Shown: piece after piece, positions 45,807-57,486 of the stretch
Layout of the letters: each line of letters starts with the position of its first letter
Position numbering within the stretch: position 1 is the stretch's first letter
Assembly: GCF_007474535.1 (NCBI RefSeq)
Contig: NZ_VKNW01000005.1
Coordinates: 124,001-188,000 of the forward strand
Origin: Chryseobacterium echinoideorum
GTDB lineage: Bacteria; Bacteroidota; Bacteroidia; Flavobacteriales; Weeksellaceae
Reading direction: 5' to 3'
DNA: 64,000 bases
Made by a program: the position numbers and the translations under genes
The notes under the pieces: generated by a model
What the model saw: the letters and a program-made list of their open reading frames with translations, nothing else
Told to the model about the DNA's origin: nothing
Database searches by the model: none

Positions 45807-47795
45807 TTAATCAAAGAGATTTTCATCCACAAAATTCGGGAGCGTCACCTTCAAATTCGGTTCTGCTTCCATGGCTCTTTTGATAGCGAAAACAGCGCCT
45901 TCATTTCTTGCCCAGCTTCTTCGGGAGATTCCGTTGTTGACATCCCAGAACAGCATGGATTTTAATCTTGTGTCGGCATCATCGCTTCCGTCCAATAACA
46001 TCCCGAAACCACCATTGATGACTTCGCCCCAACCAACGCCACCTCCATTGTGAATAGAAACCCAGGTTGCCCCACGGAAACTGTCGCCAATTACATTATG
46101 GATCGCCATATCTGCCGTAAATCTCGAACCGTCATAAATATTGGAAGTCTCTCTGTACGGCGAATCTGTCCCCGAAACATCGTGGTGATCTCTTCCCAAA
46201 ACCACCGCTCCGATTTCTCCGTTGGCAATAGCTTTGTTGAAAGCTTCAGCGATCTTCATTCTTCCTTCTGCATCGGCATATAAAATTCTTGCCTGCGAAC
46301 CGACCACCAGATTGTTTTCCTGTGCGCCTTTAATCCACTGAATATTGTCTTTCATCTGCTGCTGGATTTCTTCAGGAGAAGTTTTAATCATTTCCTCTAA
46401 AACCTGACAGGCAATTTCGTCTGTTTTCTGTAAATCTTCCGGTTTTCCGCTGGCACAAACCCAACGGAACGGTCCGAAACCATAATCGAAACACATCGGT
46501 CCCATAATATCCTGAACATAAGAAGGGAATTTGAATTCTCTTCCCAATGTAGGATGATCTGACATTACATCAGCTCCGGCTCTGGAAGCTTCCAGTAAAA
46601 AGGCATTTCCGTAATCGAAGAAATAGGTTCCTTTTGCTGTATGTTTGTTGATGGCTTCTGCGTGTCTTCTCAGACTTTGCTGAACTTTTTCTTTGAACAG
46701 CTCAGGGTTTTCCGCCATCATTTTGTTGGATTCTTCAAAGCTTTGTCCTGCAGGATAATAACCTCCCGCCCAAGGATTATGAAGAGAAGTCTGGTCACTA
46801 CCGATATCAATTCTTAAATTTTCCTGATCAAATTTTTCCCAAACCTCCACAATATTTCCAAGAAACGCCAGAGAAACCGATTCTTTATTTTCCTGCGCTT
46901 TTCTCACTCTTTCTACCAATTCATCCAGATTTTCGTGGATTTCGTTCACCCATTTCTGATCGTGACGGATTTTGGTAATTTTAGGATTCACTTCTGCACA
47001 AACGGTCACACAACCTGCAATATTTCCTGCTTTTGGCTGCGCTCCGGACATCCCGCCTAATCCTGAAGTAACAAACAATCCGCCTTTTGGCTCTTTATTG
47101 ATTTTTCTGAAAGCATTTAAAACCGTAATCGTGGTTCCATGCACAATTCCCTGCGGACCGATGTACATATAACTTCCCGCTGTCATTTGTCCATACTGTG
47201 AAACACCCAACGCATTAAATTTTTCCCAATCATCGGGTTTAGAATAGTTAGGAATCACCATTCCGTTTGTCACCACCACTCTTGGTGCATCTTTATGCGA
47301 AGGAAACAATCCCATCGGATGTCCGGAATACATCACTAAAGTCTGCTCATCCGTCATCTCAGACAGATATTTCATCGTTAAAAGATACTGCGCCCAGTTA
47401 GAGAAAACGGCTCCGTTTCCGCCATAAGTAATCAGTTCGTGCGGATGTTGTGCCACCGCATAATCCAGATTGTTCTGAATCATCAACATAATTGCTTTTG
47501 CCTGTTCCGATTTCCCAGGATACTCTGCAATATCTCTTGCTTTCATCTCGTAATCCGGACGGAAACGGTACATATAAATTCTTCCGTATTCATCAAGCTC
47601 TTTTCTGAACTCCTGAATTAATTCTGTATGAAATTGGGATTCAAAATAACGTAAAGCATTCTTTAACGCTAGTTTTTTTTCTTCTTCCGATAAAATTTCT
47701 TTTCGTTTCGGAGCGTGATTGATATTGGTTTCGTATGGTTTAGGTTGTGGCAGCTGGCTTGGAATACCTTGCTGTATTTGCTCTTTGAAAGTCAT
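45807..47795 (-). CDS. hutU: Urocanate hydratase
   Basis: A 662-residue urocanase, the second enzyme of histidine breakdown, converting urocanate to imidazolonepropionate with NAD as electrophile. The NAD-binding Rossmann part shows TSGLGGMSGAQPKAGNIAG; the active-site region is GPMCFDYGFGPFRWVCASG with the conserved Cys; HNPWAGGYYPAG and HHDVSGTDSPYRETSN are further family blocks. The length is that of the longer Bacteroidota/plant type rather than the 550-residue proteobacterial one. hutH, hutI and hutG are not in the window. The gene stands alone and its 3' end abuts repeat unit 3. Confidence 0.97.
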   Translation of the reverse strand: MTFKEQIQQGIPSQLPQPKPYETNINHAPKRKEILSEEEKKLALKNALRYFESQFHTELIQEFRKELDEYGRIYMYRFRPDYEMKARDIAEYPGKSEQAKAIMLMIQNNLDYAVAQHPHELITYGGNGAVFSNWAQYLLTMKYLSEMTDEQTLVMYSGHPMGLFPSHKDAPRVVVTNGMVIPNYSKPDDWEKFNALGVSQYGQMTAGSYMYIGPQGIVHGTTITVLNAFRKINKEPKGGLFVTSGLGGMSGAQPKAGNIAGCVTVCAEVNPKITKIRHDQKWVNEIHENLDELVERVRKAQENKESVSLAFLGNIVEVWEKFDQENLRIDIGSDQTSLHNPWAGGYYPAGQSFEESNKMMAENPELFKEKVQQSLRRHAEAINKHTAKGTYFFDYGNAFLLEASRAGADVMSDHPTLGREFKFPSYVQDIMGPMCFDYGFGPFRWVCASGKPEDLQKTDEIACQVLEEMIKTSPEEIQQQMKDNIQWIKGAQENNLVVGSQARILYADAEGRMKIAEAFNKAIANGEIGAVVLGRDHHDVSGTDSPYRETSNIYDGSRFTADMAIHNVIGDSFRGATWVSIHNGGGVGWGEVINGGFGMLLDGSDDADTRLKSMLFWDVNNGISRRSWARNEGAVFAIKRAMEAEPNLKVTLPNFVDENLFD

Positions 47796-47931
47796 AGTTG
47801 AGTTTAAAATTCTTTGGTTGAATGCTGAAATTAAAGTTATAAAATCAAGGTTTTAAAGATATAAAGAAAATTCTATCCGTGAAAATTGCAACCCCAGCTT
47901 ATTGCTTATTATAAAAGTCTTTATTTCAAAC

Positions 47932-47960
47932 AAAAAAGGAGAACCATTTCTGATTCTCCT
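47932..47960 (-). terminator. Terminator of the tRNA-Met cluster
   Basis: On the minus strand GGAGAATC and GGTTCTCC form a stem with one wobble pair and a loop, followed by six T; it lies just after the last tRNA. Confidence 0.75.
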
Positions 47961-47965
47961 GTTGG

Positions 47966-48038
<73 letters not shown>

Positions 48039-48077
48039 GTATATTTTCTGAACGTCTACCGAAAACGTTATGCTTAG

Positions 48078-48150
<73 letters not shown>

Positions 48151-48182
48151 ATATATTTTTCGCACTTTAAAAGTGACCTTTG

Positions 48183-48255
<73 letters not shown>

Positions 48256-48266
48256 ATATTGGACTG

Positions 48267-48297
48267 CAAATATACGAATAATTCTCAAAATTGCAAG
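48267..48297 (-). promoter_or_regulatory. Promoter (CTTG, 19 nt, TATATTTG) of the tRNA-Met cluster
   Basis: On the minus strand CTTG (48297-48294) and TATATTTG (48274-48267) are 19 bases apart, the exact Bacteroidota layout; the start of transcription would be a few bases before copy 3. Confidence 0.75.
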
Positions 48298-48322
48298 TTT
48301 TTCTTTTAAATAAGGCATATTC

Positions 48323-48352
48323 TTTGATTCGGTGTAAATATTCGTACATTTG
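48323..48352 (+). promoter_or_regulatory. Promoter (TTTG, 18 nt, TACATTTG) for the tsaC operon
   Basis: TTTG at 48323-48326 and TACATTTG at 48345-48352 give a full match; the box ends only 3 bases before the ATG at 48356. Confidence 0.6.
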
Positions 48353-48355
48353 TTT

Positions 48356-48967
48356 ATGGCAAAAATTTTAAAAATATATCCAGACAATCCTCAGGAAAAT
48401 CTTATTAATGAGGTCATTAAAACATTGAACAACGGTGGACTGATCATTTATCCTTCAGATACGGTGTATGCTTTGGGCTGTAATATTTTTGACATTAAAG
48501 CAATGGAAAAACTTGCCCAGCTGAAAAAACAAAAGCTGGAAAAAGCAAAATTTTCTATCATCTGTAACGATCTGAGCCATCTTTCAGATTTTACAAGACC
48601 TATTGATACTTCTATATTCAGATTTTTGAAGAGTCACCTTCCGGGTCCGTTTACTTTTATTCTTGATGCTAACAAAAGTTTACCTTTAGCTTACAAAAAC
48701 CATAAAACCATCGGGATAAGAGTTCCGGATCATCCTATTCCGCAATTAATTGTAGAAAAATTAGGACATCCTATTGCTTCCACATCCATTAAGGATGATG
48801 ATGAAATCATCGAATATTCTACTGATCCCGAACTCATAGCTGAAAAGTACGATCATCTGGTTGATATTGTGATTGATTCCGGTTACGGAGACAACATAGC
48901 ATCCACGATTGTAGATCTTACTTCCGGTGAGCCGGAAATCATTCGTCAGGGAAAAGGAGAAATATAG
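48356..48967 (+). CDS. tsaC: L-threonylcarbamoyladenylate synthase
   Basis: A 203-residue YrdC/Sua5-family enzyme that makes threonylcarbamoyl-AMP for the t6A37 modification of ANN-decoding tRNAs. Visible blocks: GLIIYPSDTVYALGCNI, KAKFSIICNDLSHLSDF, GPFTFILDA, KTIGIRVPDHPIPQ and IVDLTSGEPEIIRQGKGEI. It lacks the C-terminal Sua5 domain, so TsaC (YwlC short form). I use ATG at 48356; a TTG two codons upstream lies inside the promoter box. It leads a four-gene unit with a CPBP protease, yaaA and prmC. Confidence 0.93.
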   Translation: MAKILKIYPDNPQENLINEVIKTLNNGGLIIYPSDTVYALGCNIFDIKAMEKLAQLKKQKLEKAKFSIICNDLSHLSDFTRPIDTSIFRFLKSHLPGPFTFILDANKSLPLAYKNHKTIGIRVPDHPIPQLIVEKLGHPIASTSIKDDDEIIEYSTDPELIAEKYDHLVDIVIDSGYGDNIASTIVDLTSGEPEIIRQGKGEI

Positions 48968-48980
48968 ATCTGCTTTAGAA

Positions 48981-49688
48981 ATGAGTTTAAACGGAAGATA
49001 TTCTTTAGGTATAATCCTGACTTTTGTATTGCTTACTGCTTTTATGCTGTATTCAATTCCTGTCATTAATGTTTTTTTTCAGTACAAAACATTAACACCT
49101 GATTTATTTTTTTATAACAGACTTTCGCTCTGGCTGGTGTTGGTCTTGGTTCTGGTGTACAACTTCTTCATAGAAGACAGATCTTTTTTCGTTTGGGAAG
49201 ACAAAAAATATTCTTCGTTGTTTTATTTGGGCGCTGTGACTGTTTTATATCTTATTTGTACCATTGGCGGTGCTTTTTTGAACAGTATTATCATGCTTTT
49301 AACGGAAGAAAAGATCAGCAAAAGACTTGCAGAGTTCAAAATCTTATTCCAAAATAATTATTTGCTTATAGCATTTACCTGTCTTACTGCGGGAGTCATT
49401 GAAGAACTGCTGATGAGAGCTTACATTCAGCCAAGAATTGAAAAAATTTATAACAGTCCGATATTAGGTGTTGTTGTTTCGGCACTTTTATTCGGAATTC
49501 TGCACAGCACTTATGGAACAATTGGCCAGGTTGCGATTCCTTTTTTTATAGGGCTGGTTTTTGCCATATCTTATAAAGTATATTCCAATATTAAAATTTT
49601 AATCATCTGTCATTTTCTTATTGATTTTATTTCTTTGATGATGATGAATCTGATCGATATTAAACACTTATCTTTACTACAGTTATGA
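48981..49688 (+). CDS. CPBP-family intramembrane protease
   Basis: A 235-residue membrane protein of the CPBP (CAAX protease and bacteriocin-processing) family. The conserved motifs are Glu141-Glu142-x3-Arg146 in VIEELLMRAY, FGILH with His175, and HFLIDF with the third metal ligand. Six or more hydrophobic segments span the chain. The start at ATG 48981 (MSLNGRYSLG) is 13 bases after tsaC; the frame open upstream overlaps tsaC. The substrate is unknown. The stop overlaps the yaaA start in ATGA. Confidence 0.88.
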   Translation: MSLNGRYSLGIILTFVLLTAFMLYSIPVINVFFQYKTLTPDLFFYNRLSLWLVLVLVLVYNFFIEDRSFFVWEDKKYSSLFYLGAVTVLYLICTIGGAFLNSIIMLLTEEKISKRLAEFKILFQNNYLLIAFTCLTAGVIEELLMRAYIQPRIEKIYNSPILGVVVSALLFGILHSTYGTIGQVAIPFFIGLVFAISYKVYSNIKILIICHFLIDFISLMMMNLIDIKHLSLLQL

Positions 49689-50443
49689 AAATTATAACTT
49701 CTCCTGCAAAACTGATGAATGTAGACTATTCAACGGGTTTCCTTCGTTCCACAACACCGAAATTTATTGATGAAGCAGCATTAATACAATCTTATTTAAA
49801 AGACAAATCTCCGAAATATCTTTCAGAATTAATGGAAATTTCGTCTAAACTCGCTGACGAAAACTGGGAAAGAAACCAAAAATGGAAAGCCAAACCAACA
49901 GCAAAAGAGTCCTGTCCTGCCCTATTTGCTTTTACAGGAGAAGTTTACAGAGGTTTAGATGCCAAAAGTTTAGATAAAAAAGCTGTAGATTATCTTCAAA
50001 AAAATCACAGAATACTTTCCGGATTATACGGATTGCTGAAACCTTCTGACAAAGTAATGCTTTACCGTCTGGAAATGGGCAGAAATTTTGAATTTCAAGA
50101 ATATAAAAATCTCTACGGTTTCTGGACAGAAAAAGTAACTGAGCAGCTTAATTCTGAGATGAAAAAAAAGGAAATTCTCCTCAACCTTGCAAGCAACGAA
50201 TATGTAAAAGTAATTGACCGAAAAAAACTGAATCATCAGATGATTGATTTTGATTTTTATGAGCTGAAAGAAGGGAAACTGAAAACCATTGTTGTCTATA
50301 CCAAACACGCAAGAGGTTTGGTCGCAAGATTCTGTGCCGAACAAAATGCCAAAACATTGGACGATGTAAAAGCATTTAACTATGAACGCTATAGAATTGA
50401 TGAGGAAAAATCAACGGATAATCATCTTGTTTTTGTACGATGA
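49685..50443 (+). CDS. yaaA: Peroxide stress protein YaaA (DUF328)
   Basis: A 252-residue YaaA-family protein, in E. coli needed to keep free iron low during hydrogen peroxide stress. Family blocks: MKIITSPAKLMN, FTGEVYRGLDAKSLDKKAV, LSGLYGLLKPSDKVMLYRLE, NLASNEYVKVI and HARGLVARFCAEQ. ATGA overlaps on both sides bind it to the CPBP gene and to prmC, so translation is probably coupled. Confidence 0.93.
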   Translation: MKIITSPAKLMNVDYSTGFLRSTTPKFIDEAALIQSYLKDKSPKYLSELMEISSKLADENWERNQKWKAKPTAKESCPALFAFTGEVYRGLDAKSLDKKAVDYLQKNHRILSGLYGLLKPSDKVMLYRLEMGRNFEFQEYKNLYGFWTEKVTEQLNSEMKKKEILLNLASNEYVKVIDRKKLNHQMIDFDFYELKEGKLKTIVVYTKHARGLVARFCAEQNAKTLDDVKAFNYERYRIDEEKSTDNHLVFVR

Positions 50444-51291
50444 AATTTGAAGAAATAAAAAAAGTTTTTGCTCAGAACATTTCTGATTTGTATGAAGAAT
50501 CGGAAAGCCGTTTCATGTTTCAACTGTTTGCCGAAGATATTCTGGGCTGGAATACAATTCTACAAAGACAGTTTTCTGGCGAGAAAATCTCAGAAGAACA
50601 TGAAAAAAAATTTAAACATATTATTTCAGAATTAAAAACAGGAAAACCTTATCAGCAGATTTTGGGTGAAACTGAATTTTACGGAATGAAAATTTTTGTG
50701 GATGAAAATGTGCTGATTCCACGTCCTGAAACAGAAGAATTGTTGGAATTTGCGATCAAAAAAATTAAAAATTCAAAGCTGAATGTCCAAGCTTTAAAGA
50801 TTTTGGATATCGGAACAGGAAGCGGAGTCATTCCGTTGGTTTTAAAAAAATGTTTTACTGAAGCGGAAGTTACCTCCATTGATGTATCGGAAAAAGCTTT
50901 GGAAATTGCCAAAAAAAATGCAGAATTTTATCAGCTTAACATCAATTTCATCTATGCCGATTATCTGAATTTTAATTTTAATGAAAAATTCGACATCATT
51001 ATATCAAATCCGCCTTATATCGGTATTGATGAAGAAGAGGAAATAGCACATTCGGTAAAAGGTTTTGAACCTGCAATGGCGCTATTCTCTCCTACTTCAG
51101 ATGCGCTGATTTTCTATAGAAAAATCGCAGACGATGCCCAGAAATACCTGAATGAAAACGGATTATTATTCCTGGAGATCAATCAGAAATTAGGAAAAGA
51201 AACATTAGCATTATATAAAAAAAATTTCCCGGAAGCAGAATTAATAAAAGATCTTAGTGGAAATGACAGATTTGTTATGGTGAAAAAATAA
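50440..51291 (+). CDS. prmC: Release-factor glutamine N5-methyltransferase
   Basis: A 283-residue PrmC/HemK methyltransferase that methylates the Gln of the GGQ motif in peptide-release factors. The N-terminal helical domain recognises the factor; the SAM-binding motif is ILDIGTGSGVIPLVL; the catalytic NPPY motif is IISNPPYIG. It ends the tsaC, CPBP, yaaA, prmC unit, in which two genes serve translation (t6A and release-factor modification). Confidence 0.96.
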   Translation: MKFEEIKKVFAQNISDLYEESESRFMFQLFAEDILGWNTILQRQFSGEKISEEHEKKFKHIISELKTGKPYQQILGETEFYGMKIFVDENVLIPRPETEELLEFAIKKIKNSKLNVQALKILDIGTGSGVIPLVLKKCFTEAEVTSIDVSEKALEIAKKNAEFYQLNINFIYADYLNFNFNEKFDIIISNPPYIGIDEEEEIAHSVKGFEPAMALFSPTSDALIFYRKIADDAQKYLNENGLLFLEINQKLGKETLALYKKNFPEAELIKDLSGNDRFVMVKK

Positions 51292-51353
51292 AAGATAAAG
51301 ATTCAGTCCCATTTTAAAATCTGATTAATGACGACAGACCTCTAAAAAGAGGC

Positions 51354-52880
51354 TTATCTATGAACAGCAATATCGTTTAAAATCCATTCCAGCTGCACAT
51401 CTTTTTTGTCAATTATATTTTGTAGGCTTTCTTTAACTTCAACATCAGGAATAACGCCTCGATGTTTTTCTTCAAAATCAATATTGGGCTGCACCAAAAG
51501 CAAACCAATCGGAAATTCTATTTTAGAATGCGGTAATTTTTGATAAGAATAAAATCCTGCTACCGTTCCATCATGAGCTCCTCCCGTTTCTTCACCTACC
51601 AAAACAACGCGTTTATCATACTTTAACTTTGATGAAATGACAGATGAAGCCGAGAAACTGCTTCCGTTGATCAATACATATATTTTCCCTGAAAAAGTAT
51701 CTTCTTTAGGTTTTGTAGATCTATTTTCTTTCATTTTATAGTATGCACCTCCATTATCGCCTTTGTAAACGCTAAAGACCTGGTAAAAAAAGTAGCCGGG
51801 GTAAGCCAAACTTTTTAAAGCATATTGCAAAGGACTGACTCTTCTGAAATAATTGGTTTTTAATGGACTCGTTTTAGAGGTTAATTCTGCCGGTTTAATG
51901 AGTACAAAAGGTTCTTTTGCAAGATAAGAATAAAGATTGTTGATCTCTGAAAGCGAACCACCGTAATTGTTCCTGATATCAATAATCAGGTGTGAGGAGT
52001 TAGCATTTTTAATTTTTGAAAATGTTTCTTTATAAAACTTCCGAGAAAAAGTTCCGGAAAAGCTCTTGATTTTCATGTATGCAATTGTACTGTCTTTGTC
52101 CAGAAACTTAAAGCTCCTGTTATAAGAATTACTGAATGCCACATAATCGTTAATCTTTTTTTCGGGAGTTCTTTTTCGGTTTACTTTTTCTTTTTCGAGT
52201 TCATTTTTATTTTTGGATTCGCGTTTCAAAACGATTTGTTTTCTTTCGCTTTCATACAATGTTTCAATTTTTGCACTGTCCAGAATTCCTTTTTCAGCAA
52301 CATAAAAATTAAAGAAAACATCGTTCAGATAATAAGGCTGAAACGTAGTATTTTCGCCGTCACTATTGATTAATTGACTGTATTTTCTGATGTATTTTGA
52401 AACAGGTTCATCATTAATGCTTAAAAGCTCAGTTCCCGGTTTGATGTTTTCAATAGAATCTTTATTTTCTGTAAAATAAAGATGATCACCCTCAAGACGA
52501 TACTCAAACCTTCCGAAAAGTCCTTTTTTATTTTTCAATACTTTAATTTCTTTTCTTGAAAACCTTTTTGAGGGTATTCTCAGAGAAAGATGACCTTCTT
52601 TGATCTGAGCAATTACAGGCTGTAATTTAAAATAAAACTGCACAGAATTGAGCGGTTTGTTTATCGTATTTTTAATGCTGTCAAATTTATAACCAAGTTC
52701 TTGTTTAGAAATATACCAGTAAAGCTTCGGATGAAGCTCCTGAAGTTTAGAATAAGTAAAATCTACATCTTTTCTTAGGTTTTCGGGAGAGATCATTTCC
52801 AATCTCTGTTTATTATAATTTTTCACAGAAATACAGGAAGAAAAAATGACTGCTAAAGCAATAAAAGAAAGATATCTCAA
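51354..52880 (-). CDS. S41-family (tail-specific-like) peptidase lipoprotein
   Basis: A 508-residue lipoprotein; the signal MRYLSFIALAVIFSSC fits a lipobox exactly and begins with TTG (no ATG in frame before an upstream stop), an unusual but well-supported start. The middle has a PDZ-like part (GTELLSINDEPVSKYI). The S41 catalytic region shows HLIIDIRNNYGGSLSEI, INGSSFSASSVISSKLKYDK with the likely Ser and Lys nearby, and EETGGAHDGTVAG. It resembles other Bacteroidota S41 lipoproteins whose substrates are unknown. Confidence 0.88.
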   Translation of the reverse strand: MRYLSFIALAVIFSSCISVKNYNKQRLEMISPENLRKDVDFTYSKLQELHPKLYWYISKQELGYKFDSIKNTINKPLNSVQFYFKLQPVIAQIKEGHLSLRIPSKRFSRKEIKVLKNKKGLFGRFEYRLEGDHLYFTENKDSIENIKPGTELLSINDEPVSKYIRKYSQLINSDGENTTFQPYYLNDVFFNFYVAEKGILDSAKIETLYESERKQIVLKRESKNKNELEKEKVNRKRTPEKKINDYVAFSNSYNRSFKFLDKDSTIAYMKIKSFSGTFSRKFYKETFSKIKNANSSHLIIDIRNNYGGSLSEINNLYSYLAKEPFVLIKPAELTSKTSPLKTNYFRRVSPLQYALKSLAYPGYFFYQVFSVYKGDNGGAYYKMKENRSTKPKEDTFSGKIYVLINGSSFSASSVISSKLKYDKRVVLVGEETGGAHDGTVAGFYSYQKLPHSKIEFPIGLLLVQPNIDFEEKHRGVIPDVEVKESLQNIIDKKDVQLEWILNDIAVHR

Positions 52881-53030
52881 GATTAAGCGGTTTTTTAAGA
52901 ATTAAAAATACTAAACTTTATCCGAAATTAAAAAAGTAAAACAGAAACTCATTCGTCAGTTAAAAAAGTTGATTACCTTTATAATGATGACTAATTACTT
53001 ACTACTGTTTCATATTTAAAAAAAGCTCAA

Positions 53031-54122
53031 ATGATTTATTTCTTTCTCATTATTGCTATACTGATTATACTAGCCTATTTTATTCTTTCATCAGAAGTTT
53101 TCGGAGCAACCCCAAAAGGAAAACGTCTGGAAAGAATCTTAAAATCAAAAAACTTCAGAAACAAGCAATTTCAGAATCAAAGTTTTACTCCACAGTTTGC
53201 AGAAGGCTATTCTATGCCCAAAGTAATGTCAGATTTTTTCTTTGGTAAGAAAGATCCTTTGCTAAAACCTGTTCAGGCTATTCCTTCAATATATTCGGAT
53301 ATTAAAAACCTTCCTCAAAATAAAGATGTATTTATTTGGCTGGGACATTCTTCTTACTTCTTAAAAATCGAGGGAGTTTCGTTTTTGATTGATCCTGTTT
53401 TAAGCAAATATGGTTCGCCTTTTCCAATATTTAATAAGGCTTTTGAGGGGGCAGATATATTTAAACCTGAAGACATTCCCAATATTGATTACCTTGTCAT
53501 TACTCATGATCATTACGATCACCTTGATTATCCTACGGTAAAAGCAATCCGCAACAGGGTTGAAAAAGTAATTCTTCCATTGGGAGTCGGGGCGCATTTT
53601 GAAAGATGGAGATATTCCGAAGATCAGCTTATAGAAGAAGATTGGGAAACTTCGGTTCTGCTCAAAAAGCAATTTAAAATTACTTTTACACCGGCAAGGC
53701 ACTTTTCCGGAAGAAAGTTTAACAAGAACAATACTTTATGGACATCCTATGTCCTGGAATCACCTTCAATTAAAATATTTTTAGGTGGAGACAGCGGGTA
53801 TGACAGTCATTTTAAGGACATAGGTGAAAAATTCGGGCCTTTTGATTTAGCCATTATGGAAAACGGACAGTATAACGAAGCCTGGAAATATATTCATGCG
53901 CTACCAGAAGATGTAATTCAGGCAAGTCTTGATATTAATGCAAAAAATATCGTTCCTGTTCATTCCGGAAAATTTGCACTGGCGCTTCATCCGTGGAACG
54001 AACCGCTTAATAAGATAACTTCTTTAGCAAAAGAACACAATATCAAAATTTTAACACCAAAAATAGGCGAACTTTTAGACGTTAACAATAGTGATATGAC
54101 ATTTGAAACATGGTGGAAATAG
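53031..54122 (+). CDS. Membrane-anchored MBL-fold hydrolase (NAPE-PLD/UlaG-like)
   Basis: A 363-residue protein with one N-terminal transmembrane anchor (residues about 2-22). The metallo-beta-lactamase fold has the metal motif in VITHDHYDHLDY, then TFTPARHFSGRKF and GGDSGYDSHFKDIG, and HSGKFALALHPWNEP at the end. It resembles the N-acyl-phosphatidylethanolamine phospholipase D-like branch, so a lipid phosphodiester is a possible substrate. It is convergent with the GNAT gene. Confidence 0.9.
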   Translation: MIYFFLIIAILIILAYFILSSEVFGATPKGKRLERILKSKNFRNKQFQNQSFTPQFAEGYSMPKVMSDFFFGKKDPLLKPVQAIPSIYSDIKNLPQNKDVFIWLGHSSYFLKIEGVSFLIDPVLSKYGSPFPIFNKAFEGADIFKPEDIPNIDYLVITHDHYDHLDYPTVKAIRNRVEKVILPLGVGAHFERWRYSEDQLIEEDWETSVLLKKQFKITFTPARHFSGRKFNKNNTLWTSYVLESPSIKIFLGGDSGYDSHFKDIGEKFGPFDLAIMENGQYNEAWKYIHALPEDVIQASLDINAKNIVPVHSGKFALALHPWNEPLNKITSLAKEHNIKILTPKIGELLDVNNSDMTFETWWK

Positions 54123-54123
54123 C

Positions 54124-54411
54124 TTAATCGTGCCATATTCCTTTGTATCTTTTCGGATGATTTTCGAGTTGCTGTCTTACAAAATCGCATTCAGGATCTA
54201 TCATCAGATCTTTTTCTTCGGCATAGTTTACCAGCTTGTCTAGAAGGAGCTTTGCAAAGCCGTGTCCCTCATAATTTTCATCAATTTTCGTATAATAAAC
54301 ATTAAGCAGTCGTCCTTTCACAGAAATAGACATATATCCAACTTTATCATTATCTATAATAAGTTGAAGTTCATCTTGATATGGCGATATTTCAAATTTA
54401 ATATTATTCAT
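54124..54411 (-). CDS. Small GNAT-family N-acetyltransferase
   Basis: A 95-residue protein of the short GNAT type (YjdJ/GtnT-like) found across bacteria. Motif A, for acetyl-CoA, is YEGHGFAKLLLDKLVNYAEEK and the end is IDPECDFVRQQLENHPKRY, typical of the family. The substrate is unknown. It ends only 2 bases from the MBL gene stop on the other strand. Confidence 0.88.
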   Translation of the reverse strand: MNNIKFEISPYQDELQLIIDNDKVGYMSISVKGRLLNVYYTKIDENYEGHGFAKLLLDKLVNYAEEKDLMIDPECDFVRQQLENHPKRYKGIWHD

Positions 54412-54619
54412 AATAACTTATTTATAATGGTTGATATTGGTAATTTTCATTCTAAAAATACAAAATTTAATGAATATTTCAAACTAAAATTTGTAATTTA
54501 GATAATACATCTCAATATTATAGATTTTACTAATCACGTATTAGTTATTGATTTATTTGATCTATCAAAGAGATCATCTTTAAAAATTAAAAAAACATCT
54601 TTCACAACTGCTCTTATTT

Positions 54620-54627
54620 TAATTTTG
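54620..54627 (+). promoter_or_regulatory. Promoter -7 box (TAATTTTG) for katG
   Basis: TAATTTTG fits TAnnTTTG and lies 25 bases before the katG ATG. Confidence 0.4.
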
Positions 54628-54646
54628 AAATATTAATTGAAAATAA

Positions 54647-56947
<2,301 letters not shown>

Positions 56948-56971
56948 AATTTTCCATTAATATTGCTTACC

Positions 56972-57005
56972 AATCCTTCATTGTTTAAACAATGAAGGAT
57001 TTTTA
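56972..57005 (+). terminator. Terminator after katG
   Basis: AATCCTTCATTGTTT and AAACAATGAAGGATT are perfect complements with essentially no loop, followed by T. Confidence 0.8.
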
Positions 57006-57022
57006 TTGAAATGAAATTCCAG

Positions 57023-57376
57023 TTACTTTGTTTCAAAAAATTCTTTCAGTGCTTCTATATTCTTTTTATCATTACCTATGAAAATTTGTTTGTCGGTAAG
57101 AAAAACCGGACGTTTTAAAAATGTGTAATGATTCAAAATCAATTCTTTAAAATCTTTTTCCTGTAAAGATTTTACATCCAAACCTCTAAGTTTTATCTGA
57201 GTAGATTTTTTGCTGAATAAAGATTCATAAGATTTACTTTTATCATACATTTTATCCAACTCTTCTTTTGTAACCGGTTCTTTTTTTATTTCTCTCAATT
57301 CCCAACCGGAGAGATCAAATTGTGCTAAAATTTTTCTGCACGTATCACAAGTATTCAGATAAAAAACTTTTTTCAT
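57023..57376 (-). CDS. ArsC/Spx-like thioredoxin-fold protein
   Basis: A 117-residue ArsC-family protein. The N-terminus holds a redox pair Cys10-Asp-Thr-Cys13 (LNTCDTCRK) as in Spx and the YffB group; the end FLKRPVFLTDKQIFIGN is the ArsC-type RP-loop. It lacks a third Cys, so it is not a classical thioredoxin-coupled arsenate reductase; it may be a redox regulator or YffB-like. It is convergent with katG. Confidence 0.82.
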   Translation of the reverse strand: MKKVFYLNTCDTCRKILAQFDLSGWELREIKKEPVTKEELDKMYDKSKSYESLFSKKSTQIKLRGLDVKSLQEKDFKELILNHYTFLKRPVFLTDKQIFIGNDKKNIEALKEFFETK

Positions 57377-57425
57377 TATATATATTTTAGATTTAAAAAT
57401 GTACTTCTAATAAATTTTACATCCA

Positions 57426-57433
57426 CAAAAATA
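57426..57433 (-). promoter_or_regulatory. Promoter -7 box (TATTTTTG) for the ArsC/Spx-like gene
   Basis: Minus-strand TATTTTTG fits TAnnTTTG, 50 bases before the start. Confidence 0.35.
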
Positions 57434-57486
57434 AGATTTAATGCAAAATTTTAAAAATTATAAATACCTTTATTCAAATTAAAAAA

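Noticed and set aside
57023..57376. Arsenate reductase of an ars operon
   Set aside because: No other ars gene nearby and the cysteine pattern suits Spx/YffB as well.
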